A DNA stretch of 64,000 nucleotides from Rhodoferax ferrireducens (GTDB lineage Bacteria; Pseudomonadota; Gammaproteobacteria; Burkholderiales; Burkholderiaceae_C). Both the position numbers and the translations under genes were made by a program. Each line of letters begins with the position of its first letter. Position 1 is the stretch's first letter. The DNA lies in assembly GCF_003347515.1 (NCBI RefSeq), contig NZ_QEII01000259.1, forward strand, positions 1 to 64,000, in the 5' to 3' direction. The notes under the pieces are model-generated. The model worked only from the letters and a program-made list of their open reading frames with translations. It ran no database searches and was not told the origin of the DNA. Below are positions 53,384 to 61,467 of this stretch, piece by piece.

Positions 53384-53956
53384 TCACTTCGGCTTCGGCA
53401 CCCGCCCCATCAGATAGAACTCGGGATTCGGCAGCATGTTGCTGAACGAGGCCATGCGGTTGGACAGGCCAAAGAAGGCCGTGATGGCGGCGATATCCCA
53501 GGCGTCTTCGTCATTGAAGCCGTGGACCTGCAGGGCGGCAAAGTCGGCGTCTTCGATCTCGTCGGATTTCAGGCAGACCTTCATCGCAAAATCCAGCATG
53601 GCACGCTGGCGCGGCGTGATGTCGGCCTTGCGGTAGTTCACCGCTACCTGGTCGGCCACCAGGGGTTTTTTCTCGTAGATGCGCAGGATCGCGCCGTGCG
53701 CCACCACGCAATACAGGCACTTGTTGGCGGCGCTGGTGGTGGTGACGATCATCTCGCGGTCACCTTTGGTGAGGCCCGAGTCTTCCTTGAGCATCAGGGC
53801 GTCGTGGTAGGCAAAAAAGGCGCGCCACTCGGCCGGTCGGCGCGCCAGCGCCAGAAACACGTTGGGCACGAAGCCGGCCTTCTCTTGCACCTCCAGCACT
53901 TTGGCGCGGATGTCTTCGGGCAGGTCCTTCAGTTCCGGGGCAGGGTAGCGGGTCAT
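53384..53956 (-). CDS. AhpD-like peroxidase-related protein
   Basis: A 190-residue protein of the carboxymuconolactone decarboxylase/AhpD superfamily. The redox motif is CLYCVVAHGA with Cys80, Cys83 and His87, preceded by LTKGDREMIVTTTSAANK. It matches the group annotated as peroxidase-related enzymes. GGAG lies before the ATG. The C-terminal DAWDIAAITAFFGLSNRMA helix is conserved in the group. It faces the gamma-carboxymuconolactone decarboxylase-like gene across 77 nt. Confidence 0.9.
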   Translation of the reverse strand: MTRYPAPELKDLPEDIRAKVLEVQEKAGFVPNVFLALARRPAEWRAFFAYHDALMLKEDSGLTKGDREMIVTTTSAANKCLYCVVAHGAILRIYEKKPLVADQVAVNYRKADITPRQRAMLDFAMKVCLKSDEIEDADFAALQVHGFNDEDAWDIAAITAFFGLSNRMASFSNMLPNPEFYLMGRVPKPK

Positions 53957-54033
53957 GGTGTCTCCTGGTTGAATGGGATGTTGGCGTTATTCTGTGCCAA
54001 TTTCGTCATTCATATTCTCAGGAGAAACAAGAC

Positions 54034-54405
54034 ATGGATTCCCAATTCGACAAGGGCCTGGCCACCCGCAAGCAGGTGATGGGCGAGGATTTTGTGGCCA
54101 AGGCCCTGGGCCATGCCACCGAGTTCACGCGGCCGATGCAGCAGTACATCACCCGCAATGCCTGGGGCGACGTGTGGCAGCGTGAGGGGCTGGATCTGAA
54201 AACCCGCAGCCTGATCACCGTGGCCATGCTCACCGCCTTGGGCAAACAGCACGAGCTCAAGGGCCATGTGCGCGGGGCACTGAACAACGGCGCCACCGTG
54301 GCCGAGATTCAGGAGGTGCTGCTGCACGCCAGCATTTACTGCGGCGTGCCGGCGGCGGTGGAGGCGTTTCGTGCGGCGGCGGAAATCGTGGATGGGCAGG
54401 GCTAA
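54034..54405 (+). CDS. 4-carboxymuconolactone decarboxylase-like protein
   Basis: A 123-residue protein. The family motif is VWQREGLDLKTRSLITVAML, then ELKGHVRGALNNGATVAEIQ, then HASIYCGVPAAVEAFRAAAE. In PcaC this fold decarboxylates 4-carboxymuconolactone in the beta-ketoadipate pathway, but no other pathway genes are here, so the true substrate is open. A strong AGGAG precedes the ATG. A repeat copy follows the stop by 9 nt. Confidence 0.9.
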   Translation: MDSQFDKGLATRKQVMGEDFVAKALGHATEFTRPMQQYITRNAWGDVWQREGLDLKTRSLITVAMLTALGKQHELKGHVRGALNNGATVAEIQEVLLHASIYCGVPAAVEAFRAAAEIVDGQG

Positions 54406-54413
54406 GCCCGAAA

Positions 54414-54468
54414 TTGGCCTCCAGCCCGCGTGAAATATTCGCAGGTAGCTATCTAAAAGATAGTGCTA
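54414..54468 (+). repeat. Interspersed repeat, copy E (overlaps response regulator stop)
   Basis: Reads TTGGCCTCCAGCCC, GAAATATTCGC, GTAGCTATC-5-GATAG, TGCTA. Arms CTATC and GATAG, a compensated change against other copies. The last three bases are the complement of the stop codon of the minus-strand receiver gene. Confidence 0.8.
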
Positions 54469-54831
54469 CCCGACCAGCGTATCTCGCACCACCTTCAGGA
54501 ACTCCTGGTAGCGAATCGGCTTGGCGACGTACCCGTCGCAGCCGGCAGCCTCGATCTTTTCGCGGTCGCCGTTCATGGCAAAGGCGGTGACGGCTACGAC
54601 CTTGATATCGCGCGTCGCTGCATCGCCCTTGAGCAGGCGTGTGGCCGTCAGGCCATCCATGCCGGGCAGCTGCACATCCATCAGAATCAGGTCCGGCAGC
54701 CGTTCGCGCGCGAGGCGGATGCCCTCTTCGGCGTCAAGCGCCTGGAGAACTTCGTGGCCTTCCTTTCCCAGTAGAAATACTGCCAGTTTCATGTTGGGCG
54801 CGTTGTCCTCGATCACCAGGATGCGCGCCAT
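54466..54831 (-). CDS. Single-domain response regulator (CheY/DivK type)
   Basis: A 121-residue receiver with no output domain. The acidic pair is in MARILVIEDNAPNMK, the phosphoacceptor is Asp52 in LILMDVQLPGMDG, and Lys104 lies in YVAKPIRYQEF. It is the last gene of the four-gene operon, one base after the hybrid kinase stop. DivK-like receivers of this kind relay phosphate or bind partners. Its stop codon lies within a repeat copy. Confidence 0.94.
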   Translation of the reverse strand: MARILVIEDNAPNMKLAVFLLGKEGHEVLQALDAEEGIRLARERLPDLILMDVQLPGMDGLTATRLLKGDAATRDIKVVAVTAFAMNGDREKIEAAGCDGYVAKPIRYQEFLKVVRDTLVG

Positions 54832-54832
54832 G

Positions 54833-57800
54833 TCACTGACCCTTGCCGGTCATGGCCCGCCTGACCTCGCCGATGAAACGACCATGGTTGAAGTCCGACT
54901 TCTCGATCACCTTGAGCACGGCGCCGTTGAGCCGGGTGCGGTCCTCGGCGGTGATCTGCTTTGCCGTGACGACGATGATGGGTATGCTTGCCGTTGCGGC
55001 GTCCCGCTTCAAGGCCTCCACGACGTCGAAGCCGTTGACCTCCGGCATCATCAAGTCGAGCACGATCAGGTCCACCGGTTGGCGCCGCGCCACGTCGATG
55101 CCCTCTTGTCCGCCAAAGGCGGGGAGCACCCGGTAGCCGCCCGGATCGAGATAGGTGCTGATCAGCTGCACGGCCTTCGGGTCATCGTCCACCACCAGCA
55201 CGGTGCGGTGCTCCCCGTCGGCGCTGGCGGGGAAACCGACCGCCGCCAGGGCGCGCGCCAGTTCCTCGCGGCCGACCGGCTTTTGCAGCACCTGGGCGGC
55301 ACCCAGGGATGAGCCGCGATTGCGGTCGGCAACAATGGAAATGATCACCACCGGCACCGCGGCGAACTGGGGGTGTTGCTTGAAACGCTCCAGGAATTCC
55401 CAGCCATCCATGCCGGGCAGCATGATGTCCAAGGTGATCAGGTCAGGGCACTCCTGCGTTGCCAGCTCCAGCGCAGACTCGGCCGTGATGGCGCGAACGA
55501 TGCGAAATCCGGCACCCACCAGTTGCAGGCGCAAAAGCTCCGCCGCCTTGTCGTCGTCCTCAATGACCAAGGCCAGGGGTTGTCCGGCGCCGACCGTGCC
55601 ATAGGAAGCAGACGGGGCCGTGCCTTCGCGCATGCTCGTGGGCGCCAGCACCACATCGGAGGCCTCCGCCTTATCCTCTGCCGAGCGCCACGGCAGCCAC
55701 ACCGTGAACGTCGAGCCTTGGCCTGGCGTACTGTGCAGGGCCACCGTGCCGCCGTGCAATTCGGTCAGGCGCTTGACCATGACCAGACCGAGCCCGGTGC
55801 CTTCGTGGCGGCGTGCCAGAGTGCTGTCGATTTGCGTGAAGGGCCGGAACAGCTGCGCCTGATCCTCGGCGGAGATGCCGATGCCGGTGTCGCGTACGGC
55901 CAGTTCGAGGTAGTTTGCAAAGCTGCCGCCCGGCACCGCCTCGCGCGCGACGCGCCTGGCCGTGACATGCACTTCGCCGCCCTCCGGTGTGAACTTGACG
56001 GCGTTCGAGAGCAGGTTGTAGAGAATCTGTTTGACCTTGCGCGCGTCGAGCCAGACCTCGCCCAGATCGCTGGCGACCTCCACGGTCAGGCGCTGGCGGT
56101 TCGCCATGGCCTTCTCGCGCACCACTTGCAGGCCGGCCTGCACCAGCGTCGCCGCAGGTAGCGGTTCGAGCTCCAGGGTCATCCTGCCGGCTTCCACTTT
56201 CGAGAGATCCAGGATGTCATTGATCAGCGACAGCAGGTGGCCACCGCTGGTGAAAATATCGTTGACGTATTCCTTCTGCTGTGGCGACAGCTCACCCATC
56301 AGACCGTCCCTGAGAACTTCGGAGAAACCGATGATGGCGTTCAGCGGGGTTCTCAGCTCATGCGACATGTTGGAGAGGAACTCGGACTTCATCCGGCTCG
56401 CCTCCTCAAGTTGCAGGTTCTTGGCGGCAATGACATCGCTGCTGGCCCGCAACTGCTCCGCCAACTGCTTAAGATCGCTGTATTGGCGCAGGTTGTGCAG
56501 GGCGACACCGAGCTGCGCCGCCAGCCGGTCGAGAAACACCCGGTCACCGTCGTCGAGTGCGCTGCTTGCGGCCAGCACCAGCACCGCGAGACGCCGGTCC
56601 TGATAACTGACGGGAATCATCAGCACCTGCGTCGGCGTGAAATCGGCCAGCCCGGTTTGCAGTGTCAGGCTGGCGGCATCGAGCACGATTGTTTTCCCTG
56701 ACTGCGCCGCCTGGCCGAGCAGGCCCTCGCCGAGCGCGAATTCGCGCGGTGCGGCGCCGTCCAGACCATGAGCCGCCTCGCGGCGAAAACGCCCGCTCCA
56801 TTCGTCGAAACCGTACAGCGCAGAAACCGGGAACGCCTGCTGCTGCGCCAGCAGCGCCAACAGGCCATCGAGAATCCGGCGGCGGTCGAAGCTGGCGGCG
56901 AACAGGGCCAGTGCCTGCCCTTGCGTTTCGTCGAAGCGAGCCGCTGCGCGCAACTGCCGCTCAGTGCGCTTGAACGCGGTCACGTCCACATGGGCGACGA
57001 CGCCGCCGACGATGCGACCCGCGACATCGCGGATCGGCATGGAGCTGTTCGTGATGGTCTTGCGGCTGCCGTCAAAGCAGCGGATGTCGACCAGCTCGTC
57101 GCGGATGGTTTCACCGGCCTTCAGCGTGCGCGCCATGGCCCACTCGTCGACGGCCAGAGGCTTGCCGGTATCAGGCCACCACCCCTGTTGTTCGCCATGA
57201 TGTTCGAGGCCGGTGCTGCGTTCGCCAGCCCAGATGGCCCGACCGGCGGGGTTGACCTGGGTCAGATGCCCGGCGGCATTGGCGACGAACACTCCCACCG
57301 GCAGCAGTTCGAGAATCTGTTTGAGCAACTGTTCGCTCTCAAGCACGGCAGACTCGGCCGCCTGCCGTACCCGCACCTCGCGCCGCGTCCGCCGCCACAG
57401 CAGGAAGAATCCCACCATGGCGATCACCACCAACAGCGCGCCGACCGCCAGCGCCTGATTGGCATTGCGTTCGACCTGATCGCTGCGTTGCTTAAGCAGG
57501 GTGCGCTCCTCTTCATCCATGGCATCGATCTGTTTGACAAGCGCTTCCATGCTGGCATGTGAGACACCGGTCTGCATGCGTTCGCGCGCCTTCTCGAAGC
57601 CCTCGGCGCGATACTCCGCAAGGGACTTGTCCAGTAGTTGAAAGCGCGCGTCTGCCAGTTGTGACAGCGCGGCGCTGCGCAACTGCTGGCGCGGGTTATC
57701 GACAGTGAGCTGCCCGATCCGGGTCAGCGCCGAGCGGATCCGGCCCGCCTCCCGTTCGCGCTCGGCAAGAAAAAACTCTTTGCCGGTGATGATGTAGGCC

Positions 57801-58000
57801 CGCTGCCCGCTCTCCTGTTCGCGCATGCCTGAGGCCACCGCCTCGAGATCGCCCCGTACCTGGTAGGTGTGTACCACCCAGTCCGAGGTGTTTTTGTACT
57901 CCTGGAGCGAACGGTACATCTGCCCGCCCGCCAGAAGTAGCAGTACCAGCGCGATGGCAAAGCCGCCGATGAGCCGGGATTCGATGGTGAGTTTTTTCAT
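54833..58000 (-). CDS. CHASE3-PAS-GAF hybrid histidine kinase with two receivers
   Basis: A 1055-residue inner-membrane kinase. TM1 is at 13-28 and TM2 at about 183-203, bracketing a periplasmic CHASE3 domain (YKNTSDWVVHTYQVRGDLEA, EQESGQRAYIITGKE). PAS at about 220-350 (ILELLPVGVFVANAAGHLTQ); GAF at about 370-510. HisKA box FLSNMSHELRTPLNAIIGFS with His547. ATPase motifs are NLLSNAVKFTPEGG, DTGIGI and HEGTGLGLVMVKRL. Two receivers follow, with Asp in LITLDIMLPGMDG and LIVLDLMMPEVNG, about 810-925 and 932-1050. Overlaps the upstream regulator by four bases. Confidence 0.95.
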   Translation of the reverse strand: MKKLTIESRLIGGFAIALVLLLLAGGQMYRSLQEYKNTSDWVVHTYQVRGDLEAVASGMREQESGQRAYIITGKEFFLAEREREAGRIRSALTRIGQLTVDNPRQQLRSAALSQLADARFQLLDKSLAEYRAEGFEKARERMQTGVSHASMEALVKQIDAMDEEERTLLKQRSDQVERNANQALAVGALLVVIAMVGFFLLWRRTRREVRVRQAAESAVLESEQLLKQILELLPVGVFVANAAGHLTQVNPAGRAIWAGERSTGLEHHGEQQGWWPDTGKPLAVDEWAMARTLKAGETIRDELVDIRCFDGSRKTITNSSMPIRDVAGRIVGGVVAHVDVTAFKRTERQLRAAARFDETQGQALALFAASFDRRRILDGLLALLAQQQAFPVSALYGFDEWSGRFRREAAHGLDGAAPREFALGEGLLGQAAQSGKTIVLDAASLTLQTGLADFTPTQVLMIPVSYQDRRLAVLVLAASSALDDGDRVFLDRLAAQLGVALHNLRQYSDLKQLAEQLRASSDVIAAKNLQLEEASRMKSEFLSNMSHELRTPLNAIIGFSEVLRDGLMGELSPQQKEYVNDIFTSGGHLLSLINDILDLSKVEAGRMTLELEPLPAATLVQAGLQVVREKAMANRQRLTVEVASDLGEVWLDARKVKQILYNLLSNAVKFTPEGGEVHVTARRVAREAVPGGSFANYLELAVRDTGIGISAEDQAQLFRPFTQIDSTLARRHEGTGLGLVMVKRLTELHGGTVALHSTPGQGSTFTVWLPWRSAEDKAEASDVVLAPTSMREGTAPSASYGTVGAGQPLALVIEDDDKAAELLRLQLVGAGFRIVRAITAESALELATQECPDLITLDIMLPGMDGWEFLERFKQHPQFAAVPVVIISIVADRNRGSSLGAAQVLQKPVGREELARALAAVGFPASADGEHRTVLVVDDDPKAVQLISTYLDPGGYRVLPAFGGQEGIDVARRQPVDLIVLDLMMPEVNGFDVVEALKRDAATASIPIIVVTAKQITAEDRTRLNGAVLKVIEKSDFNHGRFIGEVRRAMTGKGQ

Positions 58001-58818
58001 GAAACGCTCCCTTGGACAACGACCGCCTGTTTCACCAGCGGCGCTGGCGCGAACGCGATCAGCGTGCCGGCGGCGATCTCCAGCACGACGTAGTCGAGCC
58101 GTCCGTGGTCAGGAAGTCGGTGCTTCATGCGCTGCCTGCGCGGCGCGATGAACGCGTCCGCGACCAGTGCGGCAAGTGCCGCCGGCAGGTCGGCCACGGC
58201 GACGCCCGCCAGCGCCGACAGCCCGAGCGCGGCCAGAAAGCGCTGCGCTGCAGGGTTGACAAGCACCATGGCGCCATCTCGCAACAACAGGGTACCGACC
58301 GGCAGATCGTGGATTGCCTCGGCGTTCATGTCCGAATGCGCCGAGTGCGCCAGCGCGGCGAGTACGTGAACGGCGTGGCCGCGCTCGGCGTGGGTGCGGA
58401 TGCTGCTGTATTCGTCGATCAGCCGGTCGCGCTTGCGGTTAAGCGCGTACTGTTCGAAGGCGAGTTTCACCGTCGCCAGCAGTTCGCCGTTGAGCCAGGG
58501 CTTGGTCAGCAGTTTGAAAGGATGGGCTTCGTTGACCGCCTTGAGTACGCTGCTCATGTCCGGGTAGCCGGTGAGGATCACACGCACGACGCTCGGATGG
58601 CGTTCGCGCGCCTCAATGAAAAAGTCGGCGAGTCCGCTGTCACGCGGCTCGCCGACAATGACGCCGACTTCGTGCCGCTTTAGCAGCCCGCCCGCCTCTC
58701 GGGCGGTGGACGCGGTGAGTAGCGGCCGGCGCGTCGGGCGCAGCACGCGGACGATGGCATTCCGAAGCGATTCGTCGTCATCAACGAGCAGGACATGGGC
58801 GCGAGGCGTATCACTCAT
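57997..58818 (-). CDS. Receiver protein with Glu at the phosphorylation site, PAS-like tail
   Basis: A 273-residue protein. The receiver has the acidic motif LLVDDDESLRNAI and Lys106 in KLLTKPW, but the acceptor position reads VIVGEPRDSG, where Glu57 aligns with the usual D of D-x-R-x-P-G. Residues about 165-265 resemble a degenerate PAS (VGTLLLRDGAMVLVNPAAQR). A coiled segment (FEQYALNRKRDRLIDEYSS) links them. Glu may mimic constant phosphorylation. Second gene of the operon, overlapping both neighbours (8 and 4 bases). Confidence 0.88.
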   Translation of the reverse strand: MSDTPRAHVLLVDDDESLRNAIVRVLRPTRRPLLTASTAREAGGLLKRHEVGVIVGEPRDSGLADFFIEARERHPSVVRVILTGYPDMSSVLKAVNEAHPFKLLTKPWLNGELLATVKLAFEQYALNRKRDRLIDEYSSIRTHAERGHAVHVLAALAHSAHSDMNAEAIHDLPVGTLLLRDGAMVLVNPAAQRFLAALGLSALAGVAVADLPAALAALVADAFIAPRRQRMKHRLPDHGRLDYVVLEIAAGTLIAFAPAPLVKQAVVVQGSVS

Positions 58819-59872
58819 CTACGTGCTGGTCGTAGATGGCGGCGAAATGATCTGCCTGCCCGACGAAACACGCCAGCACCGCCGGGTCGAAATGTTCGGG
58901 CCGGGTACGGCCGTCACCTTGGGTGATGATCTCGATCACTCGCGCGTGGTCGATGGGCGGCTTGTAGGGCCGCTGACTACGCAGCGCATCGTAGACGTCG
59001 CAAATCTGCATGATCCGTGCCGCGAGCGGAATGGCCTCGCCCTGGATGCCGTTCGGGTAGCCGCTGCCGTCCCAGCGCTCGTGGTGATTGAGCGCGATCT
59101 CGGCGCCCATGCGGGTGTAGGGCGAGGTGCCACTGGCCAGGATGCTGGCACCCAGTGCGCTGTGGGTCTTCATGATGCTCCATTCCTCGGGTGTGAAGCC
59201 GCCCGGCTTGAGCAGCACATGGTCGGGAATGCCGATCTTGCCGATGTCGTGCATCGGGCTGGCGAGGAATATCTCGTCCTGGAAATCGATCGGGAGCTTC
59301 ATGGCTTCGGCCAGCACCCGGCAATAATGGCTGATGCGCCGGACATGCTGGCCAGTTTCCTCGTCCTTGTGCTCGGCGGCGCGCACCAAGGTGAACAGGG
59401 TGTCGCGATAGGCCTCTTCGAGTTGCGCAGTGCGTTCTCTGACCTGTTCATCGAGAGAGTGATTGTGATCGGCGAGAAAGTCGCTGTATTCCTTGATCCG
59501 CAGCAGGTTGCGCACGCGCACGCGCAAGTCTGATCGATCAATTGGCTTGGAAAGGAATTCTTCGGCGCCTGCTTCCAGCGCGCGCAGCTTGGATTTTCGG
59601 TCGTTCAGCGCGGTGATCATGATGACCGGTACCTGCTGCGTGTGCGGATCGGCTTTCAGCTGCGCCACGGTCTCGAAACCGTCCATGTCCGGCATCATGA
59701 TGTCGAGCAGGATCAGGTCGGGTTTTTCTACAGCCGCCAGGGCCAATGCATCGCGGCCACTGCCGGCGGATAGTGTTGTATAGCCTTCGGCATGCAGCAG
59801 CGCCTCCAGCAACTTGACGTTACGTTCCTCATCGTCGACGATGAGAATTCTGGCTCGTATATTCGAGTTCAT
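58811..59872 (-). CDS. Response regulator with HD-GYP output (c-di-GMP phosphodiesterase)
   Basis: A 353-residue protein; the ATG at 59870-59872 is preferred because AGGGG lies nine bases upstream and earlier in-frame Mets have no site. Receiver: ILIVDDEERNVKLLEALL and Asp57 in LILLDIMMPDMDG. HD-GYP: HVRRISHYCRVLAEAM, HDIGKIGIPDHVLLKPG with the intact HD pair, HHERWDGSGYPNG. It should hydrolyse c-di-GMP under phosphorelay control. First gene of the operon, and the contrast with the degenerate HD-GYP at 33288 is striking. Confidence 0.95.
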   Translation of the reverse strand: MNSNIRARILIVDDEERNVKLLEALLHAEGYTTLSAGSGRDALALAAVEKPDLILLDIMMPDMDGFETVAQLKADPHTQQVPVIMITALNDRKSKLRALEAGAEEFLSKPIDRSDLRVRVRNLLRIKEYSDFLADHNHSLDEQVRERTAQLEEAYRDTLFTLVRAAEHKDEETGQHVRRISHYCRVLAEAMKLPIDFQDEIFLASPMHDIGKIGIPDHVLLKPGGFTPEEWSIMKTHSALGASILASGTSPYTRMGAEIALNHHERWDGSGYPNGIQGEAIPLAARIMQICDVYDALRSQRPYKPPIDHARVIEIITQGDGRTRPEHFDPAVLACFVGQADHFAAIYDQHVDE

Positions 59873-60036
59873 CTGGTATTTCCCCTGGGTCATTTTTGGA
59901 CTTGAGTTAGATGATGACACACTGGCGGGCCGTCGAGAATTTGACGCATCAAGCGTGCCAACTGGATTCAAACGGCGCGGTGGCTGATTGAGCCGGGCGA
60001 CTCAAGGCGGGGTCTGTGCGCTGCTAAGCTCGACCC

Positions 60037-61248
60037 ATGCCGGAAAAAAGTCTCTCAAAACTGTTCGCACAACGTCAATTCATCCGTTTCTGGCTGGCCC
60101 GCCTGGTCGGTATCACGGCCAACCAGATGCTCATGGTGGCGGTGGCCTGGCATATGTACGACATCACTTCCCGTGCCTGGGATCTTGGCCTGGTCGGCCT
60201 GTTCCAGTTCGTGCCCGCGCTGCTGATGACCCTGCCCGCCGGCCATGTGGCCGACCGGCTGCACCGGGGGCGCATCTTCGCCGCCTGCATGTTGGCGCAG
60301 GCGGCTGTGGCCCTGCTGCTGGTGAGCGCGACCCACGGTGGCTTTGCCTCGCGCGAGCTGATTTTGGCGGTATCGGTTGTGCTGGGCATGGCACGCGCCT
60401 TCCAGATGCCGGCCCAGCAGGCGCTGACGCCCTTGCTGGTGCCGCCGGAACTGCTGCTGCGTGCCATTGCCCTGAGCTCCAGCGGCGTGCAGGCCGCCAT
60501 TGTGTGCGGACCGGCGCTGGGCGGCGTGCTCTACGCGGCGGGCGCCACAACCGTCTACGTCAGCTGCGCGGGGTTGCTATTGCTGTCCTGCGCGCTCACG
60601 CTGACGGTGCACTATCGCCACCAGCCCTCGACGCTGGCCGCGACCTGGGGCACCGTGCTGGCGGGCGTGGCCTTTGTCTGGCGCGCCAAGATATTGCTAG
60701 GCGCAACCTCGCTGGATCTGTTCGCGGTGCTGCTGGGCGGCGCCACCGCGCTGCTGCCGATTTATGCGCGCGACATCCTGCACACCGGCCCCGAGGGCCT
60801 GGGTCTGCTGCGCGCGGCGCCGGCGTTCGGGGCGCTGGCGATGTCGCTGGTGTTGATCCGCTGGCCGCTGCAGCGCCGGGTCGGCGGCCGCTTATTGGCG
60901 GCCGTTGGCGTGTTTGGCCTGGCCACGGTGGTGTTTGGTCTTTCCACCCATTTCGGACTGTCGCTGCTGGCACTGGCGGTCACCGGTGCCGCCGACAACA
61001 TCAGCGTGGTCACACGCCAGACCCTGGTGCAACTGGAGACGCCCAACGAGATGCGCGGCCGGGTCTCGGCGGTCAATTCCATCTTTATCGGCGCGTCCAA
61101 TCAGCTCGGCGAATTCGAATCCGGCGCCACGGCGGCGCTGTTGGGTCCGGTCGGCTCCGTGGTGCTCGGCGGTGTCGGTACCGTGCTGGTGGCAGCAATG
61201 TGGTTGCGCCTGTTCCCGGCGCTGGCGCGGCGTGACCGCATGGTTTGA
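60037..61248 (+). CDS. MFS transporter (EntS-like exporter)
   Basis: A 403-residue twelve-helix permease. The early helix is FWLARLVGITANQMLMVAVA, followed by FVPALLMTLPAGHVADRLHR, the loop motif A-like segment with D-R. Late helices include LLGGATALLPIYARDILHTG and SLLALAVTGAADNISVVTRQ. The layout matches enterobactin-exporter-type MFS proteins with TLVQLETPNEMRGRVSAVNS. No siderophore genes are nearby, so export of another hydrophobic compound is as likely. No Shine-Dalgarno is visible. Confidence 0.9.
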   Translation: MPEKSLSKLFAQRQFIRFWLARLVGITANQMLMVAVAWHMYDITSRAWDLGLVGLFQFVPALLMTLPAGHVADRLHRGRIFAACMLAQAAVALLLVSATHGGFASRELILAVSVVLGMARAFQMPAQQALTPLLVPPELLLRAIALSSSGVQAAIVCGPALGGVLYAAGATTVYVSCAGLLLLSCALTLTVHYRHQPSTLAATWGTVLAGVAFVWRAKILLGATSLDLFAVLLGGATALLPIYARDILHTGPEGLGLLRAAPAFGALAMSLVLIRWPLQRRVGGRLLAAVGVFGLATVVFGLSTHFGLSLLALAVTGAADNISVVTRQTLVQLETPNEMRGRVSAVNSIFIGASNQLGEFESGATAALLGPVGSVVLGGVGTVLVAAMWLRLFPALARRDRMV

Positions 61249-61299
61249 TTCGGTTGCGGCGAGTGGGCGGTTCAGAACACGCTGCTAAACTAGACGGGT

Positions 61300-61438
61300 C
61301 ACTGGGGAGTAGCCGCCTCTCGCTTTCGAGAGGGCTTGCGTCAACATACTTGATCGGTCGATCATGGTGCAAGCGGTTTTTGACTTGGCAAGACCTTTGA
61401 CTGCGCAACTTCGGATTGGCCGGGGAGATGCGCAGTCA
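61300..61438 (+). promoter_or_regulatory. yybP-ykoY (manganese) riboswitch
   Basis: The leader of the UPF0016 gene holds CTGGGGAGTAGCC at about 61302, a hairpin (CCTCTCG/CGAGAGG), and GGCAAGACCTTTG near 61387-61399, the hallmarks of the yybP-ykoY family that senses Mn2+. The last element, TGACTGCGCA (61398-61407) with TGCGCAGTCA (61429-61438), is a perfect ten-pair stem followed by TTGTTCTTGT, a plausible expression platform. The gene start is 30 nt downstream. Confidence 0.85.
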
Positions 61439-61467
61439 TTGTTCTTGTCTGGCCTCGGAACCCCTTC

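Noticed and set aside
60685-60705. Word resembling the interspersed repeat (ATATTGCTAGGCGC)
   Set aside because: Only a short match within the MFS gene; the other repeat words and the hairpin are absent.
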